Shown here: piece after piece, positions 56,879 to 64,000 of the stretch | Layout of the letters: the number at the start of each line of letters is the position of its first letter | Position numbering within the stretch: the stretch's first letter is position 1 | DNA from: Serendipita indica DSM 11827 | Taxonomy: Eukaryota; Basidiomycota; Agaricomycetes; Sebacinales; Serendipitaceae | Assembly: GCA_910890315.1 (NCBI GenBank) | Contig: CAJVGD010000010.1 | Span: 1,054,001-1,118,000, forward strand | Direction: 5' to 3' | Length of the DNA: 64,000 nt | The notes under the pieces: generated by a model | Told to the model about the DNA's origin: nothing | Databases searched by the model: none | Seen by the model: the letters and a program-made list of their open reading frames with translations, nothing else | Translations under genes and position numbers: made by a program

Positions 56879-59362
56879 TTAGGGGGGACCCCGTCCAGTT
56901 ACAATCCCTAGGCATCGATTAGCTGGGCACAGAGAGGAGATTGATTACACACTACGAATCGAAGCCTCTGTAGCCCATCTTTTCCACACTTGCTCATATG
57001 CATTCTCAGCATATTCCAGGATATGTTGGACAACAGTTTTGTAGTTAACGTCCTCTCTGTTTGCAAACCTCACCATGTCGTGGTGGTCAGCGTGGAGGCC
57101 GATTTCAATCGCCTTGCGGTCGCCCTTGACCGTGGCTGAGTGCGGTTGGACTGTCTATAGCTCGCTTAGTGACAGATACCCGGGTTCCAATGCACCCACC
57201 AGTCTTCCATTTTTACCCCCATACACTTCTGTGAAGAAGATTGTGTTGATCTCGCTAATCCCGAGATATAGTCTCTGTACATTCTCGAGTTGCTTTGAAT
57301 TTTCTTTGAGATCTTTGAGAAGAACATCCGTTTTATGCGCGCATTTTGATGCCATGTGTCTGATGTCGTCAAGAATATTGTTATCTAGCCCGGAGTGTGG
57401 TGTTCCAAAGAACAGGATGGCGTGAGTCGATGCTAGGATGCTCCGAAGGTCACATTTGGAGTCCAGACTCTGGCTATGGCACATAACTAGCGCCTACGAG
57501 TATGTCAGCCTCTGAAAATTTTGTACGATCCAACGTTACAAACCCATTTGAGGATGATACCACCCAAATCATGAGCGATGAAGATGATTGGTCGCTACAG
57601 ATATTTGAGATGGGTTAACCAGCAAGCTTATTTACCTACCTCAGGTTGATTCTTGCGATGCATGGCAAGAGCTTGTGCAAACCCTTCAGCGTGACGGCGC
57701 ATATTTTGGGTTGATACACGTTCTTTACTCCCAGTGTCGGCATCATAACCATAGCTAAGGATGCGGGCGTTGGAGAAGTCATGCGGTAAAAGGTCGCGTA
57801 GCCACAGTTCACCGTTCTTTGTCATCCACGTTTTCTCTCTGTGGCCATCCAAGCCGTGAATAGCGACTATACTAAGGAGAAATTTTGAGAAATAGGTACG
57901 TCTAATCGCTGTACAGCTTACTCGAAAATAGGATTGGTTCCAGAGGCCAATTCCTTGATTCCGAAATCATTTACTTTTGTTGTGACCCTTCGGTCTGGCG
58001 CTTTGCTGCTTTCTGAATTGGGGCAGGGCTGTTAGCATGATTCGCATTCAATCAAGAAGATGCTTTTTCTGTACCTGAAGGAGAAGTCATGTTTGGTGGA
58101 GCCGACTGGGGGGATCCCCTAACGCTATCTGAGCTTTCACGGAGCTGAGGCCGATCCGCGGGTACTGGTCCCAAAGTGGAGGGTATACCCTCCCTAGGGG
58201 TGTATTCAGAGACGAGCACTCCAGTTACAGCACCTACACATGGATTAGTCCGACGCAGAAGGTAAATTGCATACAAACTGCGAAGTGTGTCCTCTGTCAC
58301 CCACTTAGCCCCCACTTTTTCGGATGCACTGTCAACATTTTCTTTGATATAATAGCGAACCGATGTATAGTTGTTGTTCCTGATTCCAAACCTCACCATA
58401 TCACGATGGTAGGCATAGAGACCTTCCGTTACTGCATCGCGGTCACCAGGTACCCTAGCCGCATGATAGTCAACAAACTGTGGTTCAGTTAGTCACTGTT
58501 CTATAAAATAAAATATTCACCATTTTCCCTGAACCCTTTTCTTGATATACTGAGTAGAAGAATATTGTCTTGATCTTCTCACTCGTCGCTTGACCATATA
58601 GTTTCTGTACAGTCTCGAGCTCGAACGAGTTAGCTCGGAGATCGTTGAGGATGACGGTGGTTGCTTCTCGGTACCCTGACGCGACGCGTTTGATGCCGTC
58701 AATGATCTCGTTCGCGACCCCAGAATGTGGCGTGCCAAAAAACAGAATCCCATTAGTGGACACTAGAATATTCCGAAGTTTCCAATCTGATGCCATGGTC
58801 TGAGTTTGGCAGATAACGAGCGCCTACGAGAGCATCAGGAGTCAGATTTTATCGGATGAAGAGTTATACGAGCCCATTTGAGAATAATACCACCTAGATC
58901 ATGAGCGATGAAGATAATTGGTCTCTGCGGATGTCTCAGACGGGTTAACAAGCAGGGCGATTATGCGCACTCGAGGGTGATCCGTGCGTTCCTTGACGAG
59001 AGCATTGACAAATTGATCGGCAAGCTCGCGGATGGTATTGTGTGCTACGCGTCTATCACTGCCAGGAGCGGCATCGTAGCCATAGCTCAGGACTCTGACG
59101 TTGGGTAGGTCATCGCCCAAGAAGTCACGTAGCCACAGAGTACCGTCGTCTGCCTTCCATGTACTTTCTCTATGTCCACCTAAGCCATGGATAGCAATGA
59201 TGCTGTAGAAATAAACTGAGCGGCTGGCACGTGTGATGCGTACACTACTTACTCTACAGCAGGATTGGTTCCAGAAAACAACTCCTTGAATCCAAAATCC
59301 TCTTCATTCGGTTTCTGTACAGGCTGCTTCGCGTTGGCTAGACGCGATAGAGCGGGGCCCAT
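56879..59362 (-). CDS. Tandem SesB-like hydrolase protein without NB-ARC
   Basis: One gene with two copies of the hydrolase domain found at the N-terminus of the NLRs at 17860 and 25221. Copy one: MGPALSRLANAKQPVQ (ATG 59360-59362), DIIAIHGLGGHRESTW, PIIFIAHDLGGIILKW, ILFFGTPHSGVANE, PGDRDAVTEGLYAYHRDMVR. A linker of about 60 residues (SEYTPREGIPSTLGPVPADR) joins, through a GT-AG intron, to copy two: SGTNPIFDIVAIHGLDG, PIIFIAHDLGGIILKW, ILFFGTPHSGLDNN, GDRKAIEIGLHADHHDMVRF. Both elbows carry Asp instead of Ser. Every exon junction fits canonical splice sites in phase. After copy two the product ends IVTGRGPP at 56879, the same place where the linker begins after copy one (AVTGVLVSEY). No P-loop or TPR follows. 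Confidence 0.75.
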
Positions 59363-59869
59363 TATGCGCTTTTATAGGAGCGAGGAGATAACTCCGTTGA
59401 TGATGATGGAGAAAGTTGGAAGGAAGTCAAGTTTCTTAAATAAACGGTGCAGCTATTATTTAACAAAATGCCAGCAGAGACTGGTATTCTGGACCCACGG
59501 CCATTGGGCAGTATCCCTATTCCAGTCTTGTGCATTTTAATTAAATCGTCAGCCCACACGGTTCTTCGATAGGCCTTTCCCCGGAATGGTGATTCTGGAG
59601 CGTTCCGGCCATGAGTCGTTCACCTCTCACTGAATGTATTTCACAGAAACATACGGTCCAGAATATTATCCATTCCCAAAACAAGGATTCCTCTTCTAGG
59701 TCAACATACTGCTGCATGATAATTGTTGAGCTTCTCAACGTATCCCATGGGGCGTCTGGTTCAGAGCTGGGCTCTCCCCTAGCGGCTCCTGCGCGTCAAT
59801 TAGCTAAATAAAGAGGACAGCTCGGCCACAAAGTGCGACGTTTTTCTTCGGTTACCCAATTTGCCTCTA
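59363..59869. other. Intergenic, no gene seen
   Basis: Promoter side of the tandem hydrolase gene. No coding sign. Confidence 0.45.
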
Positions 59870-60477
59870 CCTACGCAGAGCCGGTCTCGACACACTCCTC
59901 GATCGAGTCGAGAACCGCTCCATAGTTTCCTGCCTTTCTGGTTCTAAGCCTCACTACTTCAATGTGGCTAGGCTAGGGGCCAGTCACTTTCGCATTCCGG
60001 TCACCATCGACCACCGACGCTGAGCGTTTGGCCGAGTTAGCGTGCCATACCCATCGGCATGTTGTCGCAGATTCTGAGTCGACACGCATTCACGGCTGCG
60101 AGTGTCTGCATCATATCCATATCCGAGGATTCGGGCGCTGGGCAAGTCGGGAGGGCAAGAGGTCGCGTAGCCACATGATTCCTCTATCAGTCGACCATGT
60201 ATTCTCCCTGTATCCGTCCAAACCGTGGATAGCGACAATACTGGAGAGATGGGCTCAGCGGCCAGCACAGGGAAAGTCAGCAGACTTACTCGACGACAGG
60301 ATCCGTTCCAGAAGCAGCGTCTATGAAACCAAGCCCATCTATCTCCGATGAATCCGTCGACGTGGATACCTCGATGTTCCTTGAATGCGCGACAGGCGTG
60401 GATTTGTCCTGGTCCAGCTGCGAAGAAGACCGAGTACGGCGTAGGATATTCTTAGAACGTGTGAGAAAACCTGACAT
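59870..60477 (-). pseudogene. Decayed SesB-like hydrolase with core deletion
   Basis: Starts MSGFLTRSKNILRRTRSSSQ (ATG 60475-60477), then GLGFIDAASGTDPVV, a GT-AG intron, and SIVAIHGLDGYRENTWSTDR. An extra base in the CCC run near 60150 moves the reading to ARILGYGYDADTRSRECVST. After HADG the sequence jumps to GDRNAKVTG and then, in another frame, to HIEVVRLRTRKAGNYGAVLD. So the stretch holding the nucleophile elbow and FFGTPHSG has been deleted. No NB-ARC follows. The leader is the closest match to that of NLR copy B. Confidence 0.7.
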
Positions 60478-60972
60478 TATTTACGGTGGAGAAGGTTGGG
60501 AGCAAGACCGCTTCTTTTGTTAACGGACATTTGCTGGCATTGTCAACCACCCGCCGGTCAGGGCTCGTTTAGCCTGTATCTGTCCGCCTCATTGTCTTGT
60601 TCAACGAGGTCTCACTTGAAGGGAAGAGGTTTATAAATGGGTTTTCGATGGACTCGCAATACCGGCAATCTCCACGATTGAACAATCCCAGCAAGAATAG
60701 GCATCCTCCATATACGCGGCTTCTTCGAGGACTGCCAGCGTCGCAATCATCATGACTTTGAAGGGCTCCTATTTTATTCTGCAGCAAAAATGGCAACAGA
60801 GGTACTCGAATGCCAAAATTCGCGTGTTCACCGCACATTCTCATATAATCTGGATATAAAAGGGCCAGTCAGATGACACGGGATGTAAAAAGAACTCATA
60901 TAGGTCCCTAAAAGAAGCATAGAGCATCTCTCGTGACACTATATTGGAAGACTTTTTTGGACCGCACCACCT
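60478..60972. other. Intergenic or LINE 5' region
   Basis: Between the hydrolase pseudogene and the LINE first ORF. The LINE 5' end cannot be placed; no target-site duplication is visible because the 3' end lies outside the window. Confidence 0.35.
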
Positions 60973-61044
60973 GTGAACCCAAATACTAAACCAGCAAATT
61001 CCGAAGCTCCAAACGGGGGACGAGAAAGAAGGGGAAGAGTAAGT

Positions 61045-62727
61045 ATGAGCGACAAACTCAGAGCTGAGGCCGGAAGGCCCAGGCGCCAAGATACAGACGC
61101 AGGAACGGAGACCAACATAGTGCACAACGAGAAGACGGCACGTGCACACCTAATGAAGAAAAAGTGGATAGGAAAGGATACTCTAGTCACGACGAGCCTA
61201 ATAGCAGACTACATGAAGCAATATGCAGAAAAAACGACAGCAGGTGCGGAGGTCAAAAACATGTTGAATGCCTTCGCCTTTGCTCTAGAATCCGCATGCC
61301 TGGAACCGGCAGCAGAACATGTCACAAAAGCGATATCGGCAAAGATCAGCAAATTGGTAGAAGAGGCAGCGGAGAAGGTCAACAAAGCAACGGAATCAAC
61401 AACCAAGCTCCTCGACGCGGTAAGCCTGAAATACGGCGAGCTAACTATAGCAGCAATGGAGGCAACCAAGGGCCTAAAAGAAGGATTAGCACCCAGGCCG
61501 ACTGGACAGTCAACAGGCTATGGCCACCTAGCGACACGCACAACCCCACCAATCATCAATGAAGCGGTAGCCTCCAACATTGTCAACCTTCGCAAGAGAC
61601 AGATAATGGCCCCAACCCCACCAAAGATAAAGAAGCAATCAGGGATGTACTCAAGGGACGAGGTAAACGCATATAAAGAGACACTGAACAACGCGCTAGG
61701 AAAGATGGGAGAGGAAACAAAGGAATGGCGAGTAGCTGGGGTCAGGTTCACCAGCTCAAACACCACACTTCTCGAGATGAACTCAATAACAGCGGCACAA
61801 GGGCTGAGAGGCAAAGGGAAATGGAAGAGGGTGATGGACTTAGCATACGGTACAACGGACGAGGAAGTTCAGATAATCCCTAGGACATACCGGCTTACAA
61901 TCCGCTTTGCACCAGTCGGATGGAGCCCTGAAGACGACGAGGCCCTAAGGGCATTCGAAACCGAAAATCGTCTTCCCACAAACTCAGTATATGCAGCTTC
62001 ATGGATAAAGAACCCCGCCAACCGATACAAAGGACAGTCATTTGCCAACGTCAAAATGACCTGTACACTGCCAGAAGTAGCCAACAGACTAATCCTTGGC
62101 CCAACTCGCATCAACGACCATGTAGTCAAAGTCCAGAAGGAACAGGCCTTTATCCCACTATGCGCTAAGTGCTCTCAGTTTGACCACCTCATAGCAAAAT
62201 GCCGCGCTGACAAATTCAAATGCATGTATTGCGGGCAGGAACACAGCTCAAGAGAATGTACAAACAAGCAGAGCACAATGTGCACCCCATGCGGGTCGGG
62301 AAGCCACATATCAGGTGACACAAGGTGCGTCGAATACAGGGCAAGGAGAGACAAGCTTGGAGAAAGGGCACCAGAGACATTGTCTATGTTCTACTTCACA
62401 AACGACAAATGGTCTTTCGACAGCACCCAGTCCCCACCATGGAACGCGGAGGCCAATATAGCAGGTGAACCAGACAGCGAAGAGGTGCAGGGACCCCAAC
62501 CAGAGCCAGCAAGCTCCAACCAAGCACCATCATACGCCGGAGTTCTACGCAAGTCGAAGAGCACAACCAACCTACACCAGACCACACTCAACTTCGGCGG
62601 AACTGCACCAGCCCAAGTCCTCCAGGGAATGCACATGCAACTGCCAACAAGCAGCGCGACACCAGCAAACAAGAAGACACCACAAACCAAGATCACCAAC
62701 CAAGCCAACCCCAACGCGTCAACATGA
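61045..62727 (+). CDS. LINE ORF1 (Gag-like, CCHC zinc knuckles)
   Basis: RNA-binding protein that packages the element's RNA. ATG 61045 gives 560 residues (MSDKLRAEAGRPRRQ); the frame is also open upstream to 60973 without an ATG. A helical, Lys/Glu-rich region (SKLVEEAAEKVNKATESTTK) may form a coiled coil. A central domain (residues about 230-370: RLTIRFAPVGWSPEDDEALR) is followed by Cys/His knuckles: CAKCSQFDHLIAKC, CMYCGQEHSSREC and CTPCGSGSHISGDTRC. The Pro/Gln/Thr-rich tail ends NPNAST. Frame intact. The stop TGA (62725-62727) overlaps the ORF2 start. Confidence 0.85.
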   Translation: MSDKLRAEAGRPRRQDTDAGTETNIVHNEKTARAHLMKKKWIGKDTLVTTSLIADYMKQYAEKTTAGAEVKNMLNAFAFALESACLEPAAEHVTKAISAKISKLVEEAAEKVNKATESTTKLLDAVSLKYGELTIAAMEATKGLKEGLAPRPTGQSTGYGHLATRTTPPIINEAVASNIVNLRKRQIMAPTPPKIKKQSGMYSRDEVNAYKETLNNALGKMGEETKEWRVAGVRFTSSNTTLLEMNSITAAQGLRGKGKWKRVMDLAYGTTDEEVQIIPRTYRLTIRFAPVGWSPEDDEALRAFETENRLPTNSVYAASWIKNPANRYKGQSFANVKMTCTLPEVANRLILGPTRINDHVVKVQKEQAFIPLCAKCSQFDHLIAKCRADKFKCMYCGQEHSSRECTNKQSTMCTPCGSGSHISGDTRCVEYRARRDKLGERAPETLSMFYFTNDKWSFDSTQSPPWNAEANIAGEPDSEEVQGPQPEPASSNQAPSYAGVLRKSKSTTNLHQTTLNFGGTAPAQVLQGMHMQLPTSSATPANKKTPQTKITNQANPNAST

Positions 62728-64000
62728 TCAGCAGCCAATACAGAAACTCCGTAGACAACCTGAGGATCTTCCAGATCAACACCAGGAAATCACCTGACGC
62801 ACATGGCGAACTCATCAACACTCTCTCACCAGACGAATGGGACATCATTGCCATCCAAGAGCCAGCCCTCAACTCAATCGAAAACATTCGAGCGACGCAA
62901 AACTGGCAAGTGTTCTATCCATGTACCAAAGTCACTGACAACCACTCCAAACTACGAGCGGTCACGCTAGTCAATGTCAAAATCAGTTATTGCGAACAAG
63001 TTAGAGTCGCATCAAGCGACATTGTAAGTATACTCATAGGACAGGAACCCAATCGCATGTATATATACAACATCTACAATGACAGTACAAACAATGACAC
63101 ACTCGAGCAACTAGCCAAGCACCTCGAAGGCCAAAGGCCAATAGAGAGGCAGACACAATCGATATGGCTCGGCAACTTCAACCGGCACCATCACATGTGG
63201 GAAGGTCATGCCAACAGGCACATCCGCAGCCCAAGGGACAAGATCACCCCCCTGCTCAACCTCATCATCGAGCATGGCATGCAACAGCTCCTACCAGCTG
63301 GCATACCCACAAGAATGGAGAACAGTAGTGAGACAAGACCAGATAATGTCTGGGCATCAGAAGGTATCGTACGGAGGACAATAGAGTGCAACACGTGGCT
63401 GGAATGGCGACCTAATACTACTGATCACCTACCAATTGTTACAATAATCGAGGCAAGGATAGAGAGAAGCCAGGAGGAAGCACGTCCAAACTACAAGAGA
63501 ACGGACTGGGAGAAGTTTCGAGAGGGAGTACAGGCAGGCATTGAAGGGATGAACATGCTAAGTCTAGAGCTAGAGAGCATTGAAGACATAGAAGATGTAG
63601 TTGACAAGCTCACAGAGTGCATGCAAGAGAATCTGAGGAAGACGACTCCAGTCAGCAAACCAGCAGGATTCCAGAAGCCATAGTGGAACAAACAGTGCAA
63701 GGAGGCTCATCGACGCAAATGCGCAGCATACACCGAATCCAGGAGATGGAGGGCATCGCCAAACCACCCATCACATCAGGTATACGCAGCCGCTCAACAG
63801 AACATGAAGAAGACGGTGAGGAACAGCAAGGAGGAACACTGGTGGAGATGGATCGAAAATGCTAACAGTGGCGACCTGTGGAATATCAACCGATTCCAGG
63901 GCCAAAGCAGCAGCGACGGCAGCAAGGAGCGCATCCCCCCACTCAAAACAAATTGCGGGCTTGCACAGACCAATGAGGAGAAAGCATCAATACTATCCAG
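62724..64000 (+). CDS. LINE ORF2 N-terminus (AP-type endonuclease), partial
   Basis: ATG 62724 overlaps the ORF1 stop as ATGA. The endonuclease reads LRIFQINTRKSPDAHGEL, WDIIAIQEPALNS, IYNIYNDS, IWLGNFNRHHHMWEG and TTDHLPIVTI; the usual N, E, D/N-H and S/D-H motifs are visible, with GNFN in place of the usual GDFN. At 63681-63683 a TAG stands where the reading KP.WNKQCKEAHRRK expects Trp. Beyond it the same frame stays open to the window end (HWWRWIENANSGDLWNINRF), so the copy has one visible break in this part and is otherwise well kept. Confidence 0.83.

Larger units (their letters stand above)
60973..64000 (+). mobile_element. Non-LTR retrotransposon (LINE), 3' end outside window
   Basis: Two-ORF LINE: ORF1 with zinc knuckles and ORF2 starting with an APE-type endonuclease. 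Base use differs from its neighbours (A-rich coding strand, many ACA/AAG codons). The reverse transcriptase lies beyond 64000. Clade cannot be fixed without it; the layout fits the Tad/I/R1-like groups. Confidence 0.85.

Noticed and set aside
57000-60480. Three separate hydrolase genes
   Set aside because: Splice sites and phase link the first two into one reading frame; the third lacks its core and is a relic.

Overview
The window is nuclear DNA of a filamentous fungus, most likely an agaricomycete of the Rhizoctonia/Ceratobasidium kind. Genes carry many GT-AG introns of about 43-60 bases. The gene set includes a CFEM protein, an RTA1-like membrane protein, DUF1769 and DUF7729 proteins, and large STAND/NLR-type genes with WD40 or TPR repeats. 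The genus is an inference; no marker in the window proves it.

Layout. 0.2-5.0 kb: a NACHT-WD40 STAND gene. 5.2-17.2 kb: a conserved block, all on the minus strand, with a GH29 alpha-L-fucosidase, an RTA1-like protein, ribosomal protein eL27, a CFEM membrane protein, the PP1 catalytic subunit and the DEAD-box helicase DHH1. 17.9-28.8 kb: two hydrolase-NB-ARC-TPR NLR genes on the plus strand, with a DUF1769 gene and small genes between them. 29.3-32.3 kb: a four-helix membrane protein and the first member of an unnamed single-pass membrane family. 32.6-46.9 kb: a kinase-like pseudogene and an array of four DUF2235 hydrolase domains (two of them fused in one reading frame), with a tandem-duplicated pair of small secreted His-rich proteins inside the array. 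47.4-53.8 kb: three more members of the membrane family plus the 5' stub of another. 54.7-56.2 kb: a DUF7729 surface protein. 56.9-60.5 kb: a gene with two tandem copies of the NLR hydrolase domain but no NB-ARC, and a decayed third copy. 61.0-64.0 kb: a LINE retrotransposon running off the window.

How the genes relate. The left half mixes housekeeping genes with recognition-type genes. The right half is accessory and built by local duplication: DUF2235 genes share an upstream CGG...CCG box, the membrane-protein genes share a GC-rich box at a fixed distance from their starts, and the N-terminal domain of the NLRs reappears as a stand-alone tandem gene. In every copy where the nucleophile elbow survives, that domain has Asp or Asn in place of the catalytic Ser.

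Most promising undescribed item: the four-gene single-pass membrane family (30.5, 47.9, 50.1 and 52.1 kb). It has a Cys-containing ectodomain, no N-terminal signal peptide, a Ser/Thr stalk, one membrane helix and a conserved cytosolic C-terminal module of about 55 residues. Caution: several otherwise intact genes contain one- or two-base frame breaks, often in short repeats, so part of the apparent decay may be uncorrected assembly error.
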